Source: Hydnum rufescens UP504 (Eukaryota > Basidiomycota > Agaricomycetes > Cantharellales > Hydnaceae). Taken from it: 31,547 nucleotides of DNA. The translations under genes and the position numbers were made by a program. Location of the stretch: positions 23,495-55,041 of the forward strand of contig MU129202.1 in assembly GCA_014904985.1 (NCBI GenBank). Reading direction: 5' to 3'. Shown in pieces: positions 1 to 12,000 of this stretch (position 1 is its first letter; each line of letters begins with the position of its first letter). The notes below the pieces were generated by a model, which saw only the letters and a program-made list of their open reading frames with translations, ran no database searches and was not told the DNA's origin.

Positions 1-3000
1 ACGAGAAAATCCGGACACACATCTATGTTGCAGCCATCCTTGACTCTAATTACCCAACCTGCAGTGTGCTGAATCATCCTCGACATTATGCAGGGGTTGT
101 ATCTGCAATGGTTAGTGTGCTTTGCGAACTGGCGAGGCACAATCCCCAGATTTAGCCTCCCCCCAATTATTCGATATTCTTGCCAAGTCTTCAATAATTC
201 GATGCTGATTAAAGTGATCAAGCTGATCTGTCCCTTATCATCCTATCTCCGGAAGACTTGGCAAGACACCGATAAACTGGCCGCATTTTTGCGCGACCCA
301 GATCAGAACTGTGAGTTATGTTCGGGCCCCCTCGCATAACGAAGCATATATTGACGGTGTAGCAATGGAAAATCAGTGAAATACATTTCGTTATTGGCGA
401 TGGCAAAAATCGTTCCTTTGCACCCCCATCTCGTTTCCGCTCATCAAGATGGGATCATCTCCAGCATTGAAGATCAAGACAACAGCTTATGAATGTGCGC
501 TCTTGATCTTGTTTCTTCCATGGTTCGTTGTGGATATGATCTATACAAACTGAATACTGACATTCACCGTCAGGTGACTAACTATAAGCTAGAGTGAATC
601 ATCCAGAGACTACCCCACACTGAGCCAAGACAGTGCGACATCCGCCCTCCCAAGTGCCGCCCAATCTCTTGAATGCACAGCAGCAGCAGCGGCATCCGAT
701 GTCTCTGGCTATCTTGGTAACCCGTGCAGATGCTGCCTCACCCACACCCTCAATACTCACTTCCGCTTCCCGACTTGAAGTTTCCTGGTGCATCATCGTC
801 ATGTGTTCTCATGACACATATGAGAATGTTACTGATTTCGAGTGGTATCTCTGCGCTGGTTGACCTGGCTTACGTTTCTAACGTGGGCTCTATTGGGCGC
901 GATATCAATGACAAACTCGTCGATGTCATGGTGAGAGTTAAGGGTGTGAGAGCATTCACTACTAGGCTGATGCTCCGCTTATTGAGCGATGAAATATTAT
1001 TGGAAATTACATCATTGTTGAAGATGAAGTGGGTACCATGCTGAAGGATGCGATCACTTCGGATGCTTTCAGGCTTCAGCAGTATCCTATGAGGTGAACA
1101 GACATCTGCGGACTCTCCAGAATCCCACCTTTCCCCCAACAACTCTGTAGTCTTGAGAAAAGCCCATCATCTCCGTCGTTTTGACCACCTTGATCAGTTG
1201 GACTGGAACTTTCAACATTACATTACTGGGCTAATTGCAAATCCCATCATATCCCTCATCCGTTGAATGCCACAAACCTTTGTCCCAAAAAAATGATGAC
1301 AGAAGATGATGGTGAATCTAATGCAGTGAATCACTCACCTCTTGGACAGCTTGCTCTGTGGTGATAGTGATGTGCACACATTGTTCTATCTCAAAAGGAC
1401 GACGCATGCTTTGGATTTGGTGGTACTAATGTGTGTTGTCCAGGTGGTACCTCATAACTTGTCTATTGCTGCACTGAGATCCACAATGCAGAACACTAGA
1501 GACAGCACAAAGCACATGGACTAGAGTTTGGGTACTGATCCTGTAGATTCATTACATCCACTAAGATCAAGGTAGACAAGGGATGATATAGGAGAACACT
1601 CTCCCAGCGCCTCTCCTTTAGAGGACTACAATATCCTGGGCTGTTATGCTAACAGTGGGTCGATCTTAGCAGGTATAACTGTCACCCCAGCAACAAGCAA
1701 AGGATTGGACCAAGATGTGGTGTGTGCTGTAGCAGCAGCATTGAGTCTTGATAGAGGCAGAGTGAACTCAAATGTTCATGCATGCATCAATATTGTCTAC
1801 GAGAGGACTTCTCTGCATCAGAGTTGGGGTCTAAAGTAGGGTGAAAGGGGTCAAGGAATTACCCGAAACCCACATGGTTGTTGCCAAACTCACAATCGCC
1901 TCCAAGACAGCAGGTCCACAAATCTCCAGTCCACATAAAGCAAGTCCATTCCAATTGCTCCTACCAAGATGACCACCTCAAGCAGGCTACATTGGCAGTA
2001 CTCCATGACTGGGCTCTACCATTCCCCAAGTTGCTCTCCAGATGCTCATGAAGTTCTCAATACCTCCCCAGCCCAGTTTTGATAAGAAACTGTGATTAAT
2101 ATGCTAAAGTCAATGTCCCATCCTCTCTAGTTCAGGTTGATGGAAAGCTTTTGACAAAGAGCCTAAAGATCAGCCTGGTATGGAAGATGCATTGTTCAAG
2201 CCAATGGCAGAAATCTTCAAGAGGGTTGTCAGTGCGGTGATTGTGAGCTTGGGATCGAATCCAACTGTGCATGACTGCTCTATCAAACTGGTGTGCAATC
2301 CATCCATAGTGCCAATGTCTGCTGACAGGTATATGCTGCCAGGCCTGACCCCCATATGCTGGTCAAGGACAGACCAGGCAGGGTGAGTACATATTGGGCA
2401 GATGTGGTTCTCTCAGACAAATACAAGCAGAAGGATGGAATTGAAGAATTGGACAATGCAAGTACTCTTTGTGAACTCTAAGCTGTGGTCCTTACAATTT
2501 CCCTAGGATGTATGGAAGTGTCTATGGAGTATGCAACACATCATGAGAGACAATCCATGCCAGCATGCAACATTTGGTCTAATGATCAAAAATACCATGA
2601 TGAGGACATGGTTCTGTTGTCACTCTTCATTTGTGTATGCTGATAGGGAGATTGCCTGGCTTTGACCTACCATGGCCCATGTCCCAGGGGATCCGACACA
2701 ATTCATCATTACTGTTCACTCCCATGACAATGAGAAACCAAGGAAGTTCTGTCTCAGAAAGAGGATGTCTTTTGATCTTGATCTCTGACCTAGCAAGGCT
2801 GCTATCTAGTGTGGATGGCTGGCACAAGGGTTTTACTGTATTTTCAGCTGCACAGAAATCAACATTGAATGAGGAACCTAAATCAGCTCCCTATCTGGTT
2901 CCCTTCTTTCAGTCATACTGGCTGTGTTGTGGTTTGTCCAGTATTTGAGATGGCTTAAATTTAATCTGTTATTCTGCCTCTCAGACAACTCAGAATTGTC

Positions 3001-3959
3001 GATTTGATACCCGATCCTATAGTTGCCAAGAAGATGGACGATTCCAACTTTTGCCACTAGCACTTTCTCAGCAGTCTTAAGTACTGTGCTTGTGTTCAGA
3101 CAGCACTGTTTTCTTGGTTGGAAGTACAATCGCATGGGAAGATCTGAAGCAGATTCAGCAAACAGCACAATGTATCATCTTTACACGAGAATCCTCACAT
3201 CAAAGCTGTTCTTCACATCTCACCTATGGATGGCGCATTCAGGCTGAAGCTTGTAAAATGGTGTGGTATTGTAGCATCCAAGCAGGAAGCCTATGTGTCC
3301 AATGTTCATGCATTGCAGATTCTGAGGAGAGAGAACATCGCACAAGGAATGGGCTAATGTCTCCAAGGTCATTCAGATCAAATCGGTATGTTTTATGGAT
3401 AACTTGACTGTTCTTCCATTGAAGATTCTGTCACAATACAGTGTCAGCCTCTGGTCACATTCGATTCTCAGATTGTGCCTGGGGCGATTTCTGGCAACTG
3501 TACAATCACACTCTAATCTATCAAATACAAGCTGCCCTTCTGCTGTGGCTGAGTGTCTGTACTGATTTGATGTACTAGAATTGTGCATCAAGGACTTGCA
3601 TCACACTGACCATTGATAGCTTATGATCTTCACTGGTTCTTGGGGATACATTACTTCAGGAAATATTCTCCTGGTTGCATCAGCAACGGCAATGGGAATT
3701 TTGAAGGATCTTGGGTCTCTTTGGTGGCTCACCCACACATGGATTTCCAACAGTGCATATCACCTTGAGCCTACCAAGGCCAGGGTTATTCTTGTGTTTT
3801 GGTGTCATTAGGATCATTTCACTCAGCCAGTGTCAAATTAGACTGGCTATGCACTAATGCCACACAGTTCACTGCAAGCATATCTGCAGGGCTCTTAGCC
3901 ATAAGTAAGCCAGTATTCTAGTGTTGTAATGTGAGTTGTTTGACCTTGACCTCCAGTGG
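1..3959. other. No recognisable gene; decayed, stop-rich DNA
   Basis: No frame on either strand stays open for a gene-sized distance, and the longest open stretches (for example 724-1044 on the plus strand) match no family I know. CpG is moderate up to about 1.15 kb and rare after that, while TG and CA are common, which is the usual residue of cytosine methylation and deamination. Short peptide-like runs around 840-1,040 and 2,170-2,400 look faintly coding but are broken by many stops. This is probably old gene or transposon debris. I could not assign it. Confidence 0.5.
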
Positions 3960-4740
3960 CTGGTGTGCTATATATTGGTCAAACCTACATGATCTATCCA
4001 ACCTTCCTCAATGCCATTCAGTAAGAATGTATTGGGAAATCCCCCAATGATCAGCATAAAAGGCCCATTGTACCTCTCCCTCAAAAACAATACAATAATT
4101 GTGTTCAAAAAATTTCCTGTGGGTGTTTTTGAATTCAAGTCTCTGCATGACATTGATTTTGGAAGCAATATACCAGGACCCAGAGACTCTGAACATCTTG
4201 CTAAATTCAATATCTCCTTAAAGAAATCTGAAGTTGAACATTACCAGCCTTTCATGACCCTAGTAAACCACATTTTGGCAGCTGGCACATGCCAGAAAAG
4301 TTCAAAGCCTTCCATCTTCATTCACTCTCATGACACATTTGATGTGCATGGTTCATCTGGTGCCATTCGGTGACCTGATCTGATGTCGTCTTCTCATCAG
4401 ACTCCAATCATATGCAGAGTAATCCATTGCATTGGTCAGACATAAAGGTGGTGTTGGAATTTAAGGCCAAGCAAAGGCCCCAGAGTATGGGTCAATTCTT
4501 GAAATTGAAGGACCCTACTTGTTCCACAATGCAATCTACCACTTCCTGTGCAGTGTCAAATGGCAGCACTGGCTCTAAATGCCTGCATGACTTGTTGATG
4601 AGTGACAGGATGCTCAATAAAGCTCCCTGGACAATGGGTGGTGATGCCAAGTCAGTTGAACTGCAGCTTGCATCGTATGCTCTTGAATCCTGTGTCCATG
4701 GACACTATTGCACCCAGTAATTCTTGGGATGGTTCTTGGA
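3960..4740 (+). pseudogene. FunK1-type fungal protein kinase, N-terminal relic
   Basis: Two open plus-strand stretches (4,011-4,373 and 4,412-4,720) read in order like the region before the catalytic core of basidiomycete FunK1 kinases. The first carries a segment like EVEHYQPFMTLVNHIL and runs into a TGA just before a PDL tripeptide. The second has HWSDIKVVLEFKAKQRPQ, like the family's 'W-x-D-[IV]-x-[VC]-V-x-E-x-K' stretch, and later VELQLASYALE, like the 'QLASYALE' helix before the kinase lobe. Nothing after about 4,740 resembles the kinase catalytic motifs. The frame change and stop between the two parts, and the loss of everything downstream, make this a relic. FunK1 genes are expanded in mushroom fungi and the role of most is unknown. 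The family call rests on motif memory only. Confidence 0.38.
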
Positions 4741-6355
4741 TTGAGGCTCTGCCTCTGGTAGTAGGACTGTGTAGGTGCTATGAAGTCTCAAGGTTCTTGC
4801 TCGTTGTTGGAGGAAAAATCCCTACCACATAGAGATCCCTTTCAGCATCGAATTTTCTGATGAACGAATTAAAAATGTACCAATATGTCGTTCCAATAAG
4901 AAGAGATCTAAGTGTACTGTCAAAAAACTCAATTATGTGGCAAAGGGAAACTACTGTCTGGGCATGCTGCAATGTGGCACAAAAGAAATAATAAATACAG
5001 AATAAATCAAACTAAATCTTGCCGTAAATCTGCCAAATCTGGGCAAGGATGGATACAGAGAGGGTGGATGGATCATCCACTTGGTGTTAATCCAGGAGTA
5101 TCCAAATTAGTGAGTTGAATTGGCTGCCAGCCCCACAAGGAAATTACAAATTGGCCTTACCCTGTTACCTGTTAACAATAGGTGAAGTGCAGTCCCATGG
5201 GAAAGTTAATTGGTTGGAGAGAAATTGGCTTCCAGTCCCTTTGGGGATTGGAGAGATCGTCAGGGCCAGTGTGATCAGGAGTATTCATGTGTATCCAGGT
5301 CACACTTTGAACACAGGTAAAATGATAAACATTGTTGTGTCCTGCTGTGACTAGCTATCATGATAGCGCTTAGTATTATAAGAGACAGAATCAGCTAGAA
5401 AGCAGCTGGTGAACCAAATATTTCCTACCTATGGTGATGTATCAATAAATGGAAATTTGTATTTAAATATCAGAAAGGCCATGAAGTAATGTCAAGTGAT
5501 GGTATTCCATTCAAGTATTCCATCTCCTGTTTCACGAATTGTTTATTTAGACCTAATTCTGTCAGGGTGGACACTGCCATGTGAAGCACAAAACAGAAAG
5601 AAGGAAAGAAGATTAATTAACCACATGCTAATTGCAGTGGGAATCCTGAGTATGACACCACACAAAAGGGACACACAAGTCCTCACACCTATCACAGTGG
5701 GAATCCTGAGAGATAAAAACTGGTGATCCCCTCAGCTGTGAAGGCTATAAGTAGTACTCCCTGCACACAGCCACAAACAGCTGCCATCCACTAAGCTGAT
5801 GCATCCATGTTTATGAATCCCTGTGCATGACCTCCACATGGCTATGGGGGGCCCCCTTTAAATACTTCCCTATGGCATCCCCCTTAGCATATATACTTCC
5901 AAGCAGGTGTACACCTGGGTTACTCCAAAGTGTCCAAAGGAGTCCAAGGACTGATGATGCTGGGGAGTAGGGATTGGGACCAGGTGGTGCAGATTCAGGG
6001 ACTGGGGCAGAGGAGGATGAAGGAGAGGAGGAGGAGTCTGGATTGGCAACTGCAATGGACTCACACAGGTATGAGCAAGGGAATCAGGGGGCTGACAAGT
6101 GGTGCAATGCTGCCACTGGTTGACTACCCAAGCCCAGTAGCTGCTGCTGGTTGAGCCTGATAGTATGAGGTGCAATTAATAATAAGAGATAATGCCAATA
6201 ATGGCAAGGATGACATATACCCCCTTAGCTGAAGGGAGGGAGAGAGAGATTGAGAGCATTTGAAGAAGTAGGCACCTATATGATAGAGTTGACCAAACAA
6301 TGGATATCTGACAGGTCCAGTCCACCAGGTGGAGAGCAAATTCAAATGTGATCCT
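4741..6355. other. Intergenic, CpG-poor, no gene seen
   Basis: No supported gene. Two small duplications are visible. One is a sequence around 5,119-5,155 (AATTGGCTGCCAG and following) that recurs in altered form at 5,208-5,255. The other is a perfect 16-base repeat, CAGTGGGAATCCTGAG, about 60 bp apart at roughly 5,636 and 5,696. Apparent open frames at 5,870-6,175 are proline/serine-rich products of low-complexity sequence. Confidence 0.5.
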
Positions 6356-6358
6356 GAC

Positions 6359-6590
6359 ATATTCCTTATTGGCTAGCCATTGATTCATAAGCAATCTGGA
6401 GATTAACTCCTAATGCCTTATATACACCTCAGAGATCCAGAGGAATGTCCTCCCAGTTTGAACACCTTGGACTCTAGGTATTTCCTCTTTTTGTCTTCCC
6501 TTCCATGTATCTGTTATTTCCTTAGTTTTGACTCAAGAACCTGGATATCACCCCTCTGTGTGAATTTCACTGTAGTACTTCACACATGTG
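6359..6590 (+). repeat. TATA-containing repeat module, copy 1
   Basis: About 230 bp related to 7,437-7,675 (same strand) and 9,575-9,750 (opposite strand). Shared landmarks are GGCTAG near the left end, CTGGAGATTAA, a TATA-like core CCTTATATACACCTCAG, then CAGTTTGA, TTCATGTATCT-like and ATATCACCCCTC blocks. The copies are diverged and CpG-poor. A TATA core in a dispersed module of this size would fit a solo-LTR or LTR fragment, but no TG..CA ends or target duplications were established. Confidence 0.6.
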
Positions 6591-6727
6591 GCCCCATTCC
6601 ATCCAAAAAGGCCTCCAAATGGACCCCTTAAACTCTTTCATATTTGTCTGCATCAACTTGGGGTCAAAACAATGGGCCCCACTATGGACCTTCAACACCT
6701 TTCTGTAGCCAATTAATGGTTGCCAAA

Positions 6728-6830
6728 GTCAGGGTTCAGGTTCAGTTTTTCCCCATTTGGGCAAAACCGTGAATCTGAACCACAAGTTAGGTTCTGGTTT
6801 AGAACCAGTTTGAAACACTGAATATCATGA
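6728..6830. repeat. CAGGTTCAGG-type motif cluster
   Basis: Repeated GGTTCAGG and AGGTTC words in both orientations, with ATTTGGGCAAAAC that recurs at 9,266-9,278. Further clusters of the same words lie at about 7,148-7,180, 8,645-8,812 and 9,146-9,290. This looks like a relic of a motif-rich repeat family. Confidence 0.45.
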
Positions 6831-7288
6831 ACCCCGCTCAAAATGATGGAATATCTGACCTGTAATACTGGGTGTTAACCATAATCCAGAATTAATGTAA
6901 GCAGGTTCCTTGGTTGAGAAAACAAATATTACTTTTGAAGCAAACCAAACACCAACAACAAGTCATGCAGTGTATTTAGGCATTATAGTCTTTAAAAACA
7001 AACAACACTTAGCCATGAAGTCATTTGAAGCACTTGTTCCATTCCACTGTGAAGGCTACTAGAGGATTAAGTTGAACATGACCTGAAATGGTGGTCAAAA
7101 CCTGGAAATTCACTGATGAGGCAAAACTGAAACCGACCCATAGGGTCCCAGGTTCAGGTTCAAACTCAGGTTTTCCAGGTTTGTAACTTTTGGTCAACCA
7201 TACAGCCAAGCATGAGTATATGTAGTGTGCTGGCTGAAATCTGAAATTTTCAGTGTCTAGGGTCATAGCATGTGTTTGAGTATGATAG

Positions 7289-7382
7289 GGTTAACCAGAC
7301 TTCTATCCAGTCATTTGATTAAGTAACCCAAATTTTCTCTGAAGAATAGCCAAAGAGTTGAAATGGGCTTAGCTTAATCAAC
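7289..7382 (+). repeat. Inverted repeat, left arm
   Basis: About 90 bp whose reverse complement recurs at 9,405-9,494. Shared blocks include TTGATTAAGTAAC, TCTCTGAAGAATAGCCAA and GGCTTA.CTTAATCAA. The arms are about 2.1 kb apart and roughly 80% alike by eye. They may be arms of a decayed element or two independent insertions of one repeat in opposite directions. Confidence 0.65.
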
Positions 7383-7436
7383 AACCTCTTGAGATGTGAC
7401 AGTTTGATCTTCCATCCCCTGCTTCACATCATTTGT

Positions 7437-7675
7437 TATTTTCCCCTATTCCCTATTTGGCTAGTGCAGTTATAGCATCCAGAGATTAATCACCAGATGC
7501 CCCATATATACCTGAGAGGTATCAAGGATGTCCCCCAGTTTGACACCTCAGAGAACTCCAGGTGTTTTCCTTTTTCATTCCTTCATGTATCTATCTATTG
7601 TTCATAGTTTGACACCTTGGAGGAACTTCAGATATCACCCCTCATGTGATTCCACTGTAGATGCTTCCCACAACT
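7437..7675 (+). repeat. TATA-containing repeat module, copy 2
   Basis: This is the second plus-strand copy of the module at 6,359-6,590, about 1.08 kb downstream. It carries CTATTTGGCTAG, CCAGAGATTAA, CCCATATATACCTGAG, CCCAGTTTGACACCT, CTTCATGTATCTATC and GATATCACCCCTCATG. Two direct copies enclosing about 850 bp of non-coding DNA could be the ends of a small decayed LTR-type element, but no internal coding remains. Confidence 0.6.
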
Positions 7676-7839
7676 GGCAAATTTTATATTATGGCTTGTT
7701 TGGCCCAAGAATTTATGTCAAGACCTCTAGAATACACACCTCAAGCATGGAAATTATCAACTTAAAAAGATCAAAATAACAAGAGCATGCTCATAAACAT
7801 GAAGGTTTGTTCCTTAGGTCAGAAAAACAATACCCTATA

Positions 7840-8538
7840 CAGTATTTGACCGGTCACTGAATCACACTTCCCAGAACCTCACTGCTGACACCACAACATC
7901 ATTTTTCAATTGTTTTTTATTACTATCTTGTAGGAGGACATCCTATCTACCCATGTACCCAATTTCAAAGTGATCCAACCAATTTTGTGAGAGATGTTCT
8001 GTTGCACCATTTTGATACTTGTTTTATCACTCTACCACTCACTGAAGCACTTTCTAGAGCAATGGTATAGGGTTATTTTTCTATGCTGTCCATCAGAATG
8101 TAATTAAAACATGATTCCATGTATATTCTGACAGTTTCCCAGATGTTGCAAGCCCTGTAGCCTGTGTGCGAGGTGCTGAAATTCCCGCTGGTTCTTGAAT
8201 TTGGTTCCACACCCTCCTGGTGATGCACAGAGCAGTTGTCTAGATTGGCTGTGGAATTAGACATCTTGAGATACTTAGTCAGTTGTATTTCTGGTGCAAT
8301 ATTGAAGGAAAAACCACTAGCTAGGTCTTCATGTGATGTTGTAGCAGCTGGCAGAGATTTTGTGCATTTAAGGAAACATGCTTTTCCCTGCACTATGAAA
8401 CACCAGATGAACAGATTGACACCAATTTTGGTACAGTTGTAGTTCTCATCAATGTAAACAAATAGGACCTAGAACCAAGCTGCTATGGCTTGAAATGGTG
8501 GAGATAATTGAGGTGATTCAGTGACCAGTCAAATACTG
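7840..8538. mobile_element. Non-autonomous DNA transposon (MITE-like) with TA target site
   Basis: The left end begins CAGTATTTGACC and continues GGTCACTGAATCA. The right end is its reverse complement with one mismatch in 26 bases (ending GTCAAATACTG). Each end is followed outward by TA (7,838-7,839 and 8,539-8,540). Terminal CAGT and a TA duplication are typical of the Tc1/mariner-pogo superfamily. The 699-bp interior has no transposase-like frame. A 106-aa minus-strand frame at 8,073-8,393 shows no DDE or helix-turn-helix features. It is therefore most likely a deletion derivative mobilised in trans. The good end match despite CpG-poor decay around it suggests it is younger than its surroundings. 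Confidence 0.72.
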
Positions 8539-8644
8539 TAGGTGTCTCATCATTTCTGGGTTTGCCAACATTAAAACATGTGATATCTGGGTCTCAGTGA
8601 GGTGGGAAAGGATGGCATCTCTTATTGTGTGTTTATGGATACTG

Positions 8645-8812
8645 CAGTTCAGGTTTAAACTGGTGGAACCTGAGTTTAAACCTGAACCTGACCCAGGTCA
8701 GGTTCCATTGGGGTCAGGTTTCATTTGATTCTCTTCAGGTCAGGTTCAGGTTTTGCCCTTGCCCTGAGTCCAGAAACTGGTCTCAAACCAGGTTTAAACT
8801 GGAACCTGAAAG
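8645..8812. repeat. CAGGTTCAGGTTT / AAACCTGAACCTG motif array
   Basis: Dense array of GTCAGGTTCAGGTTT words and their complements, including GTTTAAACCTGAACCTGACC, which recurs at 9,163. Both orientations are interleaved, so the segment can fold on itself. No coding sequence is supported here. Confidence 0.6.
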
Positions 8813-9145
8813 GTAGGATGTAGGTTCCATTCCATGTAAATTGACCATTATTCTGGCACCAAATCTGGCAATTTACAGATGTGACTATAGTTCTGGAGTC
8901 AGAAGTCACATGCCTCAGCAATCAAATGAGGTAATTGGTGCAGGTCACAAGTCACATGACAGAATTCAGTGACTAAGTACCATCTCTAGAAGATGTGTGA
9001 GCAGTAAATTGAAGTGAAAGGGGGCCAGGAAGGAGATGTGGATCTAAAGCAGGATATAAAGGGAGTGGCAGAGGCAGAGCCTTGAGCAGAGGGTCTAGAT
9101 ATTCTGTAGTACCCCCTGAAAATGTTGGCTTCTCCCATACCCCAG

Positions 9146-9290
9146 GTTTCAGGCTTAAACACAGTTTAAACCTGAACCTGACCTGAATGGAACTGAACCT
9201 CAGGTCAGGTTCAGGTTTTGCCCCATGGGTGATTTTGGGACCTGGTCAGGTTTAGGTTTTGCCCAAATTGGGCAAAACCTGACTGTGGCA
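9146..9290. repeat. CAGGTTCAGGTTT motif array, second cluster
   Basis: Shares about 60-100 bp with 8,672-8,760, including GTTTAAACCTGAACCTGACC and CAGGTCAGGTTCAGGTTTTG. It ends in a near-perfect palindrome at 9,256-9,278, with arms GTTTTGCCCAA and TTGGGCAAAAC around one central A. Confidence 0.6.
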
Positions 9291-9404
9291 ACCATATATG
9301 TGTCATATGTCATTTCAGCCATGCTTTGTTGACTACATAATTCCAGAGCTCATAGAGGATGGTATAAATGAGGAAACAAACCACAATACAAAGTTTGCCA
9401 GTCA

Positions 9405-9494
9405 TTGATTAAGTTAAGCCTGTTTTGACTCCTTGGCTATTCTTCAGAGAAATTAGTTACTTAATCAACAACTGGGTAGGAGTCTGGAGTTAAT
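9405..9494 (-). repeat. Inverted repeat, right arm
   Basis: Reverse-complement partner of 7,289-7,382. It contains TTGGCTATTCTTCAGAGA and GTTACTTAATCAA. It is followed outward by an inverted copy of the TATA module (9,575-9,750). Confidence 0.65.
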
Positions 9495-9574
9495 CCTCAT
9501 CCAAGAACAAGATCACAAGAGGCTAAGAATGCATGATCTTCTAGCACATTGCATTGAGAACCATGTTGGCAGGA

Positions 9575-9750
9575 GTCAAACTGAGAATGAAGATATCTAC
9601 ATGAGTGACAAGAAAAGAGACATACCGTGGAGTTCAGAGAGTAAACTAAGGGACTGCCTCCAGCTCCAAGGTATATAAGGGGCAAATCTGGTCTGAGATC
9701 ACCAGATGTCCATACATGGTGCTTAACCAAAAAGGGAAATAGGGGCAAAT
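9575..9750 (-). repeat. TATA-containing repeat module, copy 3 (inverted)
   Basis: Read on the minus strand it shows the same order as copies 1 and 2: CCCCTATTTCCCT, a degraded middle, CATCTGGTGATCT, CCCCTTATATACCTTGGAG, then TTCTTGTCACTCATGTAGATATC and CAGTTTGACTCCT. Divergence from the other two copies is high. Confidence 0.5.
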
Positions 9751-11605
9751 AAAAATGTGTGAATCAGGGAAAGAGAGAATATCAAATGGGAATACCCATC
9801 ACCATGCTCCAACATTTTTGGACTTCATCCATCCTGAATTACTTCCTGTGTTGCCCATTTGGGATTTGGCAATGTCCCTGGTATTTTATTTGTGGCCTCT
9901 TTTCCATTCAAGGCCTGCCTATATCGCATCCATGTATCACAGATGCACAATTTGAAAGAACTATTAAGTAATCAGCAGATATATGAAGATGAAAAATGAC
10001 ATAATGTAGATACCTTCCCAATTGACAATAGAGGGCTGCTTCAAAGCATGTAAGTGCATTTTTTCAAATCTTTCAATGTGGGGGTATACTCTCAATAGTC
10101 CTTTGCCAAAGCCCAGCACATTTCAGATGAAATTGAGCCTCACAATGGAATTTTGGAAGGAACAAGACAGTAAAGCCATGCTCATGGCATGTCTTCCCAG
10201 AATTGAATCCAATGTTGACAAAGTCTGGTTCCTGAATAGCAGCCAGCAACAGCAGAGTTTACAGCACCCTTTTTGCCACTTGAAGTCAGGATTGACCCAC
10301 AGAGGGTTTGGGCTCGAAACTACCTCTTCCAAGATAACCTGCCTGCCTTGAAAAGGGCCTGGGTTGTTGTTGAAATAGAGAGACTGGGGTTTCCCATTGA
10401 TGTTGCATCCTGAATGCTTGATTGGAGCCCTCTGCAATTTCAATAATTTGTCACATGCTGTTAATCCTTGTTTGGCCACACCATCATTAATGGTTCAGAC
10501 CAGTACTCATCTGATCAGAATTCTGACGAGTAAAACAATGTCAGGCCACGGACTGTGCCAGATGAACCTGTGAGCATCGAAATTGAGATGAGGCGCAAGC
10601 AAGATGGAAGGCTGTGTGCTTTCCTAGTCTTGGTGATAGCTGCTAAAATTGTTTAGCAAGGATGTGAAGGGCTCATATGTCTGACCTCTGAGTTCTGGTT
10701 AAAGGAGGCATTCAAATTTGCAAAGTTACTCCAGTGTCTCTTGGCTCCTGGCCATATGACGAGTTGGAGTCACAGTGGATGGGGCATACTTGATCTTTGG
10801 ATGAAATCCCAACCCTCATCATTAAAGGGTTGAGATACTCGATCAGAAATTGGACAATGTAAGGAGAAAAGGGGGGAATCGTCTGCCCACAGTCCACGAT
10901 ATGGATCGAGAACAAAGATGGGGGCCACCCAAAATAATCCGAATTGTTCAGGTCCGAGTGTAGGAGAGTCTTTAGGATAGAAGATAATCCGCTGTAAGCA
11001 GTAGTTGCCCAAGCAATGATAAGGGAAAATGTGCCACAAAGTACCACACTCTAAAGGTCCTAATATTGTGGCCCTAGACCATAAGTGCAGTAGGCAATGC
11101 CCTCAAGATGGAATCGCGCCAGGAAATCCAGCAAGCAATAACTTCAGTGCTTCAGACTGGGGAGGGGGAAAGACAATGGGAATTTTCACACAATGTCCAC
11201 TTAATATACAACCTGGCTACGAGATCAAATATCCGACGGAAGCAGGGGGATAGGGGAAATATGTAGAAAAAGGAATCAAAGTCAAAAGCTTCAACTGCAG
11301 AGATATTCAATTTACAAGTCTGGGGATGGATAGAGCATAAAAATGACTATTCACCTTCCCTTGTGGCAGATTCCCTTGAGAATGGTGGAATAAGTCATCT
11401 GAATGGTCCTATCCTTCAGAATATAAGGCTTACCAACAATATTCGAATATTTGAAAAATTGAAGGGGGAATGATGTTCTCCTGCAGACAAGGGGGAAATT
11501 CGTATGTAGAAACACCAAGTTCTTCCTTCGTTCGCAATTACCACTTCATTACCATTGGATGGGAAATTTCAATACTTTCTAGGTGCAGTCATTCATGCAA
11601 AATAC
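9751..11605. other. No recognisable gene; slightly more CpG after 10.5 kb
   Basis: There are no gene-sized frames. Minus-strand frames at 10,712-11,047 are up to 111 codons long and lie in somewhat CpG-richer sequence, so they may be a gene fragment, but I recognise no family and adjacent sequence is stop-rich. The plus-strand frame at 10,022-10,351 is equally unsupported. Confidence 0.4.
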
Positions 11606-12000
11606 GATCATGAACTGATGGAGAAAATTTGAAAATAACACCTCCTAATCATGAATGACAAGGTGAAATCATTCCAGAAGCTCAGTTTTTAATCCCAACA
11701 AACACTAATCAGTATCATTCAGATAGGTATTAATCACAGATTTCAGGAGCTATATTTGCGAGTGATCGGATATGAATTGACTTTGAAAAGAAGAAATACT
11801 CCTAAGACAATGGATTCCATAGTAAATATCATTCTAGAACTGCAATTTTAATCGAATCGGCCTCATGCCAGTATCGTTGGATAGGTGTGAAGTCACTATC
11901 TTTCCGGAAGATACTTTTCGAGCCAATCCAATCAAAACTGACAGAGAAATTCGACGAATACTCCTTAAGCAGTGCCGCATTTGCCCCTATTTGATTATGT
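11606..12000. repeat. Degenerate tandem repeat, period about 160 bp
   Basis: A pattern like AACTGA..GAGAAA.TT.GA followed by TCCTAA recurs near 11,610, 11,775 and 11,935. The block AATCATTCCAGAA...TTTTTAATC...CAGTATCATT..GATAGGT near 11,668 aligns with ATATCATTCTAGAA...TTTTAATC...CAGTATCGTTGGATAGGT near 11,826. By eye the copies are about 60-65% identical. Confidence 0.45.

Noticed and set aside
8073..8393. 106-aa minus-strand ORF as transposase of the TA-flanked element
   Set aside because: No DDE/D or helix-turn-helix pattern and too short; probably chance.
8645..9290. (TCAGG)n telomere-like repeats
   Set aside because: Words are irregular and in both orientations, unlike a telomere.
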